Below, in pieces: positions 1 to 6,381 of a DNA stretch of 6,381 bases (the stretch's first letter is position 1; every line of letters begins with the position of its first letter). The stretch covers positions 1 through 6,381 of the forward strand of contig DLQB01000074.1 of NCBI GenBank assembly GCA_002477505.1, given 5' to 3'. The notes under the pieces were generated by a model. It did not search any database and was not told where the DNA came from. It saw only the letters and a list, made by a program, of their open reading frames with translations. The position numbers and the translations under genes were made by a program. Origin of the DNA: Flavobacteriales bacterium UBA7443 (GTDB taxonomy: Bacteria > Bacteroidota > Bacteroidia > Flavobacteriales_D > Sanyastnellaceae).

Positions 1-1
1 C

Positions 2-2902
2 TTATCAGCAGGTGTTGACTTGGACGAGGTGGTCGTCACAGCACTGGGTGTTTCGCGGGAAAAGAAAGCCCTCGGGTATTCTGTTCAAGAGCTTGGAAAC
101 GATGCATTTACTCAAGCGAGATCTGAGAATGTTGTCAAGTCCATGACGGGTAAAATTGCCGGTGTGCAAGTCACGTCAGGTACAGCGATCGGAAGCTCTT
201 CGAAGATTATTCTTCGGGGTGCGAGCTCCATTACTGGCGACAACCAACCGTTGTTTGTTGTAGATGGTGTTCCCATGGACAATGCGGATTATTCGAGCGG
301 TAACCAACAACGTTCGGTTGGAGGTTATGACTATGGAAATGCAATGCAGGACATGAATCCGGATGACATTGAGTCAGTCACCGTTCTGAAAGGGCCGGCG
401 GCAGCAGCCCTTTATGGCTCACGCGCGTCCAACGGAGCCATTGTCATCACGACCAAAACAGGCAAGGGACACCGAGCTTCTGGTAAGAAAGGCCTGGGTG
501 TGTCTGTAAGCAGCACAGTTGCTTTCAACGATGTGTTCATTTTGCCAGACTACCAGAACTCTTATGGTGGTGGTGCAGGAACAGATTGGATCAATCAAAA
601 CATGGTTGACAGCTTAGGCGAGACTCCGATTCCAGATTATGGATATGATGGGTCGTGGGGTCCAGCTTTGGACGGAACCATGGTGCGCCACTGGGACAGT
701 TGGTACGAAGAAGATGCTGATTTTGGCGAAGCACGTCCTTGGTCTGCTACCGAAAGCGATGTGTCGGAGTTCTTCCAAACCGGTGTCACATACAGCAACA
801 ACTTTGCAGTGACTGGCGCGAGCGAAACGAGCTCATTCCGAATGAGCTATACGAATCACAAGCAGACGGGTGTGTATGAGAATTCATCATTGGATCGGAA
901 CACGTTGTCTTTTGCGGGCTCTTCTGACATCAGTGATAAGCTCTCTGCAAGCGTCAACATGAATTATGTTCAAAGCGTGGGCCAAGGCCGACCACTGACA
1001 GGTTATGGCGAATCAGTGATGAGCCAGTTTACCCAGTGGGGACAGCGTCAATTGAGCATGGATCGCATGCGTAATTATGAAAACGCTGACGGTTCACAAC
1101 GCACTTGGAATCGAAACAGCGTTACAGACCCGAGTCCACACTACTGGGACAACCCGTTTTGGGAGCGTTACAAAAACGTACAAGACGATCAGCGTGACCG
1201 TGTCTTCGGAAACATGACAATGAATTACAAGATCAATGACAATTTGAGCTTTATGGGACGTGCACTGACTGACTTCTACACTGACCGACGTCAAGAGCGT
1301 ATAGCTGTCGGAGGTGTTCGCGAGTCTTCTTACAGTGAGTACACGCGTCAGTTGCAAGAAACGAACCTCGACGGTTACTTGAACTTCAATAAGGAAATCA
1401 ATTCTGACTTAAGCGTTGTCGGTTTCGTCGGAGTCAACCGTCGAATCCGTGACTACAAGCGATTGGGTGCTTATACCCTCGGTGGATTGAACACTCCAGG
1501 CTTATATACCATTGAAAATGGTGGCGATGGCTATCAAATCAGTGACTATGAGGAAAGCAAGGTGATCAATTCGGTTTTGGCTTCAGCTAGTTTTGGATAT
1601 CAGAACACATTGTTCATCGATGTAACGGGCCGAAATGACTGGAGCTCAACGCTCCCGGAGGCGAATAATAGCTATTTCTACCCATCTGCAACAGCGAGCT
1701 ATGTATTCAGCGAGTTGGTTGACGTTGAGGCATTGAGCTTTGGTAAGTTGCGTTTGGGATGGGCTCAAGTAGGCAATGACACAGGTCCTTACCAAACGGG
1801 CTTGACCTATGGTGTCAATCCAAACTTTGGCAGTGGCGGTTCTGCAACCGTCCCGAATTCTCAGAACAACCCCAATTTGCGGCCAGAGAAGACCACCAGT
1901 TTGGAGGTTGGAACAGAGATGAGCTTCTTCTTGGATCGATTGAGAATTGATGCGACCTACTACAGCAACATCACAGAAGACTTGATTTTTAATGTTCCTG
2001 TTTCTGCTGCCTCTGGGTATACCAGCACAGTATTAAACGCGGGTAAAACCCAGAACAGAGGGATTGAGTTGGCAATCGCAGGTACGCCTGTTCAAACCGA
2101 AGACTTCCGATGGGACATCGGTGTGAACTTCGCCAAGAATGAAAACGAACTTTTGGAATTGGCAGATGGAATTGAGAACATTCGATACACATCACTCTTC
2201 GGAGTTACATTGGAGGCACGTCCAGGTCAGCCGCTCGGTACGTTCTACGGGTATGATTTCTTGTACGATGACGACGGAAACAAACTTGTTGATGGCGACG
2301 GGTATTACCTAAGCACGGACGAGGTGGTTCCAATTGGTGACATCCTAGCCGACTTCACGGGTGGTGTTTACACCGACCTCGCATACAAGAATGTCTCATT
2401 CAGCGCCTTGGTAGACTTCCAGAAAGGAGGTTCGGTCCATAGCTATTCCAACCAATGGGGTAAGTACTCAGGAACGCTTGCCGAGACAGCAGAAGACGAT
2501 ATTCGTGAGAATGGAGTCGTTGTTGAGGGAATGGTTGCTGAGCAAAACTCGGATGGCGACTGGATTTCCACAGGAAACGAGAACACCACTACGATTGGTG
2601 CTCAGTCTCACTTCTTCTACAACCAAGGTTACATCATCCACGCTGCGGACCAGTACGACGCGAGTTTTGTCAAACTTCGTGAGATGCGCTTGGACTACAA
2701 CTTGCCTGAAAGCATGACGAGCGGCTTGCCATTTAGCAACATCAGCATTGGTGTTTATGGCCGCAACCTTGCAATCTTGCATAAGAATGTACCACACATT
2801 GATCCAGAGGTAGCCACGTCGGCTTCCAATGTTCAAGGTTTCGAAGGTGGCCAGCTTCCTGCTGAGCGTACCATCGGTTTCAACTTGAAGTTCAACCTCT
2901 GA
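2..2902 (+). CDS. SusC/RagA-family TonB-linked outer-membrane transporter, 5' truncated by window edge
   Basis: This is the large beta-barrel import channel of a SusCD nutrient transporter in the outer membrane. The frame is open from the first full codon (nt 2) for 966 codons to TGA at 2900-2902. A TTG at nt 20 is not a real start, because upstream codons (LSAGVDL) continue the conserved region. A TonB-box-like DEVVVTALG lies at visible residues 8-16. The plug domain spans about 25-155 and carries the family hallmarks SKIILRGASS, PLFVVDGVPMDN, DIESVTVLKGPAAAALYGSR and NGAIVITTKTG. The rest is a barrel of alternating strands with aromatic girdles, including the typical late segment DILADFTGGVYTDLAYKN, and it ends RTIGFNLKFNL. 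The missing N-terminus should hold a signal peptide and usually a carboxypeptidase-regulatory-like domain of roughly 100 residues; that is family knowledge, not seen here. The SusD partner starts 20 bases downstream. The substrate is unknown. The frame is intact, with no internal damage seen. Confidence 0.96.
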   Translation, partial: LSAGVDLDEVVVTALGVSREKKALGYSVQELGNDAFTQARSENVVKSMTGKIAGVQVTSGTAIGSSSKIILRGASSITGDNQPLFVVDGVPMDNADYSSGNQQRSVGGYDYGNAMQDMNPDDIESVTVLKGPAAAALYGSRASNGAIVITTKTGKGHRASGKKGLGVSVSSTVAFNDVFILPDYQNSYGGGAGTDWINQNMVDSLGETPIPDYGYDGSWGPALDGTMVRHWDSWYEEDADFGEARPWSATESDVSEFFQTGVTYSNNFAVTGASETSSFRMSYTNHKQTGVYENSSLDRNTLSFAGSSDISDKLSASVNMNYVQSVGQGRPLTGYGESVMSQFTQWGQRQLSMDRMRNYENADGSQRTWNRNSVTDPSPHYWDNPFWERYKNVQDDQRDRVFGNMTMNYKINDNLSFMGRALTDFYTDRRQERIAVGGVRESSYSEYTRQLQETNLDGYLNFNKEINSDLSVVGFVGVNRRIRDYKRLGAYTLGGLNTPGLYTIENGGDGYQISDYEESKVINSVLASASFGYQNTLFIDVTGRNDWSSTLPEANNSYFYPSATASYVFSELVDVEALSFGKLRLGWAQVGNDTGPYQTGLTYGVNPNFGSGGSATVPNSQNNPNLRPEKTTSLEVGTEMSFFLDRLRIDATYYSNITEDLIFNVPVSAASGYTSTVLNAGKTQNRGIELAIAGTPVQTEDFRWDIGVNFAKNENELLELADGIENIRYTSLFGVTLEARPGQPLGTFYGYDFLYDDDGNKLVDGDGYYLSTDEVVPIGDILADFTGGVYTDLAYKNVSFSALVDFQKGGSVHSYSNQWGKYSGTLAETAEDDIRENGVVVEGMVAEQNSDGDWISTGNENTTTIGAQSHFFYNQGYIIHAADQYDASFVKLREMRLDYNLPESMTSGLPFSNISIGVYGRNLAILHKNVPHIDPEVATSASNVQGFEGGQLPAERTIGFNLKFNL

Positions 2903-2925
2903 TTGTCCACCTTTAAATAATCATG
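2903..2925 (+). promoter_or_regulatory. SusC-SusD junction: leaderless-looking translation start without Shine-Dalgarno
   Basis: The 20-base spacer between the SusC stop and the SusD ATG has no GGAGG-like element. It is A/T-rich just before the start (CTTTAAATAATC then ATG). This is normal for Bacteroidota, where initiation often relies on A-rich, unstructured upstream sequence. No promoter fits in the spacer, so the two genes are probably co-transcribed. The ATG at 2923 is chosen over the in-frame ATG two codons later because it adds a Lys to the signal-peptide n-region, but either is possible. Confidence 0.5.
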
Positions 2926-4395
2926 AAAATGAATAAGCAAATTTTCTTCCTGGTGGGCTTGATTGGAGCCTTAGCCTTCACGGGGTGCCAAAAGGACTTC
3001 GAGGAAATCAATACCAATCCCAACGAACCAACAGCGGTTTCACCTGGGTTCTTGTTGACCAATGCACAGAAATCCATCATGGACCGTGTCTATGATTCAT
3101 TCTGGGGCAGCCGTCGCGCGATGCAAACGGCGCAATACTGGAGTTCAAATCAGTACTCCAATGAGAGCCGTTATCAGTACCGCGAGACTACAGCAAACGG
3201 AGCTTGGGCTTCATTTTATGCAGGACCGCTTCAAGATTTACAGACCATCATTGACTTGAATTCGGGAGATAATGCTGCAGATTATGTAGGGTATGGTGAC
3301 AATGGCAACCAGATTGCCGTCGCCAAAATTTTACAAGCATGGACCTTCCAACATTTGACGGATGCCTTCGGTGATATCCCAATGTCTGCTGCGCTTAAGG
3401 GCGGAGATGACACGGCACCAGCCTACGACAGTCAAGCGGATGTTTATACAGGTCTTTTGACCCTGTTGGATGATGCGATGGCGTCAATGACCTCTGGTTC
3501 TGGACCGCAAGGGGACCAAGTCTATGGTGGCAATATGGACCAATGGATGAAATTCGCGAACTCCTTGAAGTTGCGAGTTGCCATGCGAATGGCTGATGTC
3601 AACGCATCTGCAGCGCAAAGTGCAGCAGAAGCGGCTTTGGGCTCTGGAATGATTATCGCAGGAAATGAGGACAACGCATTGTTCAATTACCTCGGTGGTG
3701 CTCCAAATAACAACCCGATCAATGAAGACGCGAAGACGCGAAATGATTTTGCGGCTTCGAATACCATGGTTGATTTGTTGGCCTCCTTAGGTGACCCGCG
3801 GGTAGGGGTGTACTATGCACCAGCCGTTTCCTCTGGAGAGTATACCGGTGAGGTGTATGGATTGGATGAAGCCAATGCGGCATTGACGCCTGACGATGAT
3901 GTTTCACAACGTGGTACGGCTATCCTAGCGGGCGATTTGGCGGGGATTTACTTCGATGCAGCCCAAACACACTTCTTGGCGGCGGAAGCTGCTGAGCGGG
4001 GATGGACGAGCATTTTGTCTGCAGAAGAGCATTACAACGCGGCGATTTCCTTGAGCATGAACTACTGGGGAATTGCTGACGATGCAGCCATTGCGGATTA
4101 CCTCGCACAAGAGGCCGTGGCTTATGGCACAGCAGAAGGTGCTTGGAATGAGCGAATCGGACGCCAGAAGTGGATTGCCTTGTACATGCAGGGTTATGAA
4201 GGATGGGCTGAGTACCGCCGATTAGACTTCGGAGTGCTCGTGCCTTGTGCGGATGGTCATTTGCAAGGGGACGGAAGCGTTCCTAACCGATTCACTTATC
4301 CGTTGGATGAGCAAACATTGAACAATGCTTCATGGTCAGCTGCGACGGGTGGTTCGGACGAAATCACTTCGAAAATGTGGTGGGACGTCAACTAA
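2923..4395 (+). CDS. SusD/RagB-family surface lipoprotein (SusD-like_2 type)
   Basis: This is the surface ligand-binding lid of the SusCD importer, anchored by lipid to the outer membrane. It has 490 residues, a normal length for the family. A lipoprotein signal peptide covers residues 1-21 (MKMNKQ, hydrophobic core, lipobox FTGC), giving a mature Cys22. The sequence after it, QKDFEEINTNPNEPT, is the characteristic mature start of the SusD-like_2 group. Further hallmarks are WASFYAGPLQDLQTII (95-110), AFGDIPMSAALKG (148-160, matching the family's Y/F-GDIP-x-S-x-AL), WMKFANSLKLRVAMRMADV (208-226), DPRVGVYYAP (291-300), and the TPR-like helical stretches HFLAAEAAERGW (350-361) and IGRQKWIALYMQGYEGWAEY (412-431). 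It closes with the expected RFTYPLDEQTLNN region (456-468). Acidic residues soon after the lipidated Cys (KDFEE) resemble Bacteroidota surface-export signals; that is inference. It follows the SusC gene by 20 bases and is followed by a terminator. Confidence 0.96.
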   Translation: MKMNKQIFFLVGLIGALAFTGCQKDFEEINTNPNEPTAVSPGFLLTNAQKSIMDRVYDSFWGSRRAMQTAQYWSSNQYSNESRYQYRETTANGAWASFYAGPLQDLQTIIDLNSGDNAADYVGYGDNGNQIAVAKILQAWTFQHLTDAFGDIPMSAALKGGDDTAPAYDSQADVYTGLLTLLDDAMASMTSGSGPQGDQVYGGNMDQWMKFANSLKLRVAMRMADVNASAAQSAAEAALGSGMIIAGNEDNALFNYLGGAPNNNPINEDAKTRNDFAASNTMVDLLASLGDPRVGVYYAPAVSSGEYTGEVYGLDEANAALTPDDDVSQRGTAILAGDLAGIYFDAAQTHFLAAEAAERGWTSILSAEEHYNAAISLSMNYWGIADDAAIADYLAQEAVAYGTAEGAWNERIGRQKWIALYMQGYEGWAEYRRLDFGVLVPCADGHLQGDGSVPNRFTYPLDEQTLNNASWSAATGGSDEITSKMWWDVN

Positions 4396-4418
4396 GACGA
4401 TTCACTTACCGAAATAAG

Positions 4419-4447
4419 AAAGCCCCGCAACTGCGGGGCTTTTTTTA
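4419..4447 (+). terminator. Rho-independent terminator between convergent units, probably bidirectional
   Basis: A perfect hairpin AAAGCCCCGC / GCGGGGCTTT (4419-4428 with 4433-4442) has an AACT tetraloop and is followed by T through 4446, so seven T residues run from 4440. It lies 23 bases after the SusD stop and should end the SusCD transcript. On the - strand the same stem is followed by TTTCTTATTT, a weaker T-rich tail, so it can plausibly also end the - strand operon, whose last stop is at 4471-4473. No other structure was seen in the 75-base intergenic stretch 4396-4470. Confidence 0.93.
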
Positions 4448-4470
4448 TGCGTATCAATCGAAGGTCGCGC

Positions 4471-5406
4471 CTACAACTGGTATCCGATGCTCATGCAGAA
4501 ATAGCTCGGTGTCGTGGTGTTGGATGCGCCTGCGAGAATGTAATCACGGGTGTCGCCTAGGAAGTTGAACCAACGCTGCTCAAACCCCCACATCGTCGAT
4601 CCGATGCGCATTTGTGCACCAAAGACGAATTGAGTGGTGGTCATGACGTCGCTGATTTCCGTAATGCTTGGATTCACCCCTTGTTCCCACGCGTCAAACT
4701 GCCAATTTTGAGCGGATTTCTCAGCATTTGGGACCACGGCCACGGCGCCTGTGAATTTCACGCGGTGCGTTGGTGCGTATCCGGCTCCAACCTCAAAGAG
4801 CAACGGATTCCAACTCGGCGTCACACGGGGCTGTTCGCTTCCCCACCATCCTTGATAAATGGCGCGGAGGTGAAAGTAATGGTCTGTGAACGCGGTGGCC
4901 ATCAGGTCTGTTTGGTTAAGCCCGACGGCGGCGCCTGTTTCCTGCAGATTGCTCTTGGCGTAGAAGAGGGCCGTTGAGCGACCAACGCCCAATGACACAT
5001 CAATAGGCAGCGTTTCCACCGGTTGGTACCGCACGCGAAGCAAGCGCGGCCCGATTTGTTGGCCACCACCCCCGCTGGCATTCCGGAACGTCGACATGAC
5101 ATTGAATTCCATGTCGTTCAGCGTGTTCTGTAATTGCCCTGAACTGAAATCAGGGTGGATGCGTTCTACAGCTTGCCGGATGGTGGCGTCGCTCTCGTTG
5201 TAATCGATGGGGGACCAACTGTACCCATTGAGGCAGAACACCCCTTCGATGGTAAAGCGTTTCCCCGTGGCTTTATCGGCGCCAAAGTCCCAATTGAACC
5301 CGCCTTGCTTTGATTCCGAGTTCTTCAACAAACTTGGGTCCAAGGTCTGGGCGCTGCACGCGGATACCAATCCCAGGCCCCCTGCAAAAGCGATGAACCG
5401 GTTCAT
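4471..5406 (-). CDS. Predicted outer-membrane beta-barrel protein, family not recognised
   Basis: This is an exported protein of 311 residues with no family I can name. The N-terminus MNRFIAFAGGLGLVSACSAQ is a signal peptide. Signal peptidase I cleavage before Gln20 (CSA|Q) fits a barrel protein, but VSAC also matches a lipobox with Cys17. The body has repeated amphipathic strand-like segments of 8-14 residues with aromatic ends, for example LLRVRYQPV (122-130), PIDVSLGVGRSTALFYAKS (134-152), HYFHLRAIYQGWW (176-188), PLLFEVGAGYAP (201-212), HRVKFTGAVAVVP (214-226), TTQFVFGAQMRIGS (257-270) and MWGFEQRWFNFLG (272-284). It ends in a strand, SYFCMSIGYQL. This pattern suggests a small barrel of about 8-12 strands, though a beta-rich periplasmic protein cannot be excluded. 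The ATG overlaps the upstream lipoprotein stop (ATGA), so translation is probably coupled. It is the last gene of the - strand operon and ends TAG. Confidence 0.8.
   Translation of the reverse strand: MNRFIAFAGGLGLVSACSAQTLDPSLLKNSESKQGGFNWDFGADKATGKRFTIEGVFCLNGYSWSPIDYNESDATIRQAVERIHPDFSSGQLQNTLNDMEFNVMSTFRNASGGGGQQIGPRLLRVRYQPVETLPIDVSLGVGRSTALFYAKSNLQETGAAVGLNQTDLMATAFTDHYFHLRAIYQGWWGSEQPRVTPSWNPLLFEVGAGYAPTHRVKFTGAVAVVPNAEKSAQNWQFDAWEQGVNPSITEISDVMTTTQFVFGAQMRIGSTMWGFEQRWFNFLGDTRDYILAGASNTTTPSYFCMSIGYQL
5403..5406 (-). other. ATGA stop/start overlap (translational coupling)
   Basis: On the - strand the lipoprotein gene ends GAA TGA, and the beta-barrel gene begins at the ATG sharing these four bases (ATG 5406-5404, TGA 5405-5403). 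This fixes both gene ends and suggests the barrel protein is made by ribosomes that have just finished the lipoprotein. Confidence 0.85.
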
Positions 5407-5819
5407 TCAAACACGAATTTCCCGCCAAATCCAGCGACTTGCACGGTTGTCTTGCGGAAGAAGAAAGCTCGTTGCTCTCGGACGATGTATTTCGGGTTGA
5501 CGAGCACGTCGGCGTTGGTTCCGTCGAGCGCTTTGTAGACGGCGGCGCGCTTCTCTCGGGTGTTGCCGTTGAAGCCGAGGTTGATGCCGGGGAAGTCGGC
5601 GAATTCGTTGTCTCCGAGGCGGATGAACCCGAGGATGTGGGTTGTGGATGACATGCCGATGAGGCTTTTTGTGGTGTCGACGTTGACGTGGGCTTTGATG
5701 GTGTCAACGCCCAATACGACAGGGCCTTCGGCCAAACGTGCCGTTTGGGTCAATTGGGTGCAGCTGTTCAGGCCAACAAGCCCCAACACAATGGCTGCAG
5801 GGATAAGGAATTGTTTCAT
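5403..5819 (-). CDS. Small predicted lipoprotein, function unknown
   Basis: This encodes 138 residues. The start MKQFLIPAAIVLGLVGLNSC is a clear lipoprotein signal peptide with lipobox GLNSC and a mature Cys20 followed by TQLTQT. The mature part is about 119 residues and looks like an alpha/beta domain: VVLGVDTIKAHVNVDTTKS (34-52), an Ile/Leu-rich segment THILGFIRLGDN (60-71), the helix-like REKRAAVYKALDGTNAD (88-104), then VLVNPKYIVREQ (105-116) and a final strand TTVQVAGFGGKFVFE (124-138). The arrangement 'helix, then aD-LV-P-Y, then V-V-G' recalls small Bacteroidota envelope lipoproteins, perhaps TRL-like; this resemblance is from memory and weak. Its ATG lies three bases after the cyclase-like gene's stop, and its stop overlaps the next gene's start, so it is the middle gene of an operon. 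Codons in its mid-section are strongly C-ending (AAC, GAC, ATC, CTC), more so than in the neighbours. Confidence 0.88.
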   Translation of the reverse strand: MKQFLIPAAIVLGLVGLNSCTQLTQTARLAEGPVVLGVDTIKAHVNVDTTKSLIGMSSTTHILGFIRLGDNEFADFPGINLGFNGNTREKRAAVYKALDGTNADVLVNPKYIVREQRAFFFRKTTVQVAGFGGKFVFE

Positions 5820-5825
5820 GGTTCA
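5817..5825 (-). other. Three-base intergenic junction, cyclase-like gene to lipoprotein gene
   Basis: On the - strand the junction reads TGA ACC ATG: stop at 5825-5823, a three-base spacer, and the lipoprotein start at 5819-5817. The bases just upstream (GCAACCAAATTTGA) contain no Shine-Dalgarno-like element, so re-initiation by the terminating ribosome is likely. No promoter or terminator fits between the genes. Confidence 0.8.
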
Positions 5826-6381
5826 AATTTGGTTGCACGGAATGATCACTGGACGACTGGGCGTTGCATCCAAGTCGAAAGGCGCGGTCTGAAGGTTTAA
5901 CAGGTGACGACCATCCTCAAGGGATTCAGGGGCGTATACAAACTCTGTAATCGTTGCATGGTGCCTTGGGTTGCCGGGGTAGTTCCAATAAGCGTGATGG
6001 GCCGCTAAAGCGCCGCCATCCGATTCACGATCCACGGAAGGCAGATCGATTAGCCAATGGTCAACGCCTTTTTCAGCAAGCCAGGAAGCTGCAGCAGCTT
6101 CGAAATAAGCTGGATTGGAATTGGACCAATTGCGGGACTTTTTGGTTGCCTGATTGGGAAGAGTGCGCACGATAATGGCAGGCGGCAACGGTTTTTTGGA
6201 ATCCCAATGGTTTCCGCATTTCGCTTGCAACTGATTGCGGGAAATGATGCCATCTCCGTCGAGGGTTTCTGGCGTTACCGTGATCAACAAGCAAGGCATG
6301 ATCGCGGGGATTAGCACCTCATTGACTGAGTGAGCTTCCGGGGAGATGTGGCCCAAACATTCCGTATGTGTTCCATTGCCG
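5823..6381 (-). CDS. Cyclase/kynurenine formamidase-like metal-dependent hydrolase, N-terminus outside window
   Basis: This is a member of the cyclase family (Pfam PF04199 type, which includes bacterial kynurenine formamidase), enzymes that use divalent metal, often zinc, to hydrolyse amide or lactone bonds. The visible 185 residues run from nt 6380 to TGA at 5825-5823. The first residues are GNGTHTECLGHIS, the family's metal-site signature region (canonical HxGTHxD). A TTG at 6356 falls just after this motif and is not a start. Later hallmarks are NPAYFEAAAASWLAEKGVDH, LIDLPSVDRESDGG (110-123), AAHHAYW (126-132), TITEFVYAP (143-151, its Glu likely a metal ligand), and the C-terminal DATPSRPV near 171-178. 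About the first quarter to third of the protein is missing. No tryptophan-catabolism gene is visible, so kynB cannot be assigned; the substrate is unknown and the protein is probably cytoplasmic. It is the first visible gene of the - strand operon. Confidence 0.92.
   Translation of the reverse strand, partial: GNGTHTECLGHISPEAHSVNEVLIPAIMPCLLITVTPETLDGDGIISRNQLQAKCGNHWDSKKPLPPAIIVRTLPNQATKKSRNWSNSNPAYFEAAAASWLAEKGVDHWLIDLPSVDRESDGGALAAHHAYWNYPGNPRHHATITEFVYAPESLEDGRHLLNLQTAPFDLDATPSRPVIIPCNQI

Noticed and set aside
20..22. TTG as the start of the SusC gene
   Set aside because: The frame is open to the window edge, and the codons before it continue the conserved linker to the TonB box. A SusC protein starting here would lack its signal peptide and could not reach the outer membrane.
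24..2330. Repeated GACGAGGTGGT near 23-33 and 2319-2329
   Set aside because: It is an 11-base match encoding DEVV in both places, inside one long gene. It is most easily explained by shared codons, with no sign of a duplicated domain or recombination site.
2468..2836. 122-codon - strand frame opposite the SusC gene
   Set aside because: It lies wholly opposite a highly conserved part of the SusC barrel and shows no domain-like features, so it is an antisense shadow.
4612..4977. 121-codon + strand frame opposite the predicted barrel gene
   Set aside because: It is antisense to a gene with a coherent signal peptide, strand pattern and operon junction. The translation has no recognisable motif.
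5273..5707. 144-codon - strand frame rich in Ser, Thr and Pro
   Set aside because: It overlaps the lipoprotein and the start of the barrel gene in another frame. Its composition is what a +1 read of C-rich codons gives, and it lacks any signal peptide or domain, whereas the competing frames have clear lipoprotein and signal sequences and fit the ATGA junction.
6354..6356. TTG as the start of the cyclase-like gene
   Set aside because: Starting here would remove the GTH metal-site motif, which is in frame immediately upstream to the window edge. The gene is truncated by the window, not short.

Overview
The window reads as chromosomal DNA of a member of the Bacteroidota. The clearest evidence is a SusC-type TonB-dependent transporter followed at once by a SusD-type surface lipoprotein, a pair essentially confined to that phylum. 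Supporting signs are the Bacteroidota-style lipoprotein signal peptides and start codons with no clear Shine-Dalgarno sequence. Base composition looks near 50 % G+C by eye, so a marine or freshwater lineage is possible, but rank below phylum cannot be settled from this window.

Layout. Two transcription units converge on one intrinsic terminator. On the + strand, positions 2-2902 hold a SusC-like outer-membrane transporter whose N-terminus lies before the window, and 2923-4395 hold its SusD-like partner. The intergenic stretch 4396-4470 contains a strong GC-rich hairpin (4419-4442) with a T-run, placed to end the + unit and, more weakly, the - unit. On the - strand, read from right to left, three tightly packed genes follow: a cyclase/kynurenine-formamidase-like metal hydrolase (5823-6381, N-terminus outside the window), a small predicted lipoprotein (5403-5819), and a predicted outer-membrane beta-barrel protein (4471-5406). 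The spacers are 3 bases and then a 4-base ATGA overlap, so the three are very probably one operon. Its promoter lies beyond the right edge.

How they work together. SusC and SusD form the usual lidded ('pedal-bin') importer: SusD captures a ligand at the cell surface and SusC moves it into the periplasm using TonB energy. No glycosidase, peptidase, sulfatase or regulator is visible beside the pair, so the substrate cannot be inferred. The - strand operon couples a hydrolase-family enzyme to two envelope proteins of unknown function, which is the less expected part of the window. No RNA genes, CRISPR arrays, insertion sequences or long repeats were seen. Nothing here amounts to a demonstrably new system; the best lead is the three-gene - strand operon.
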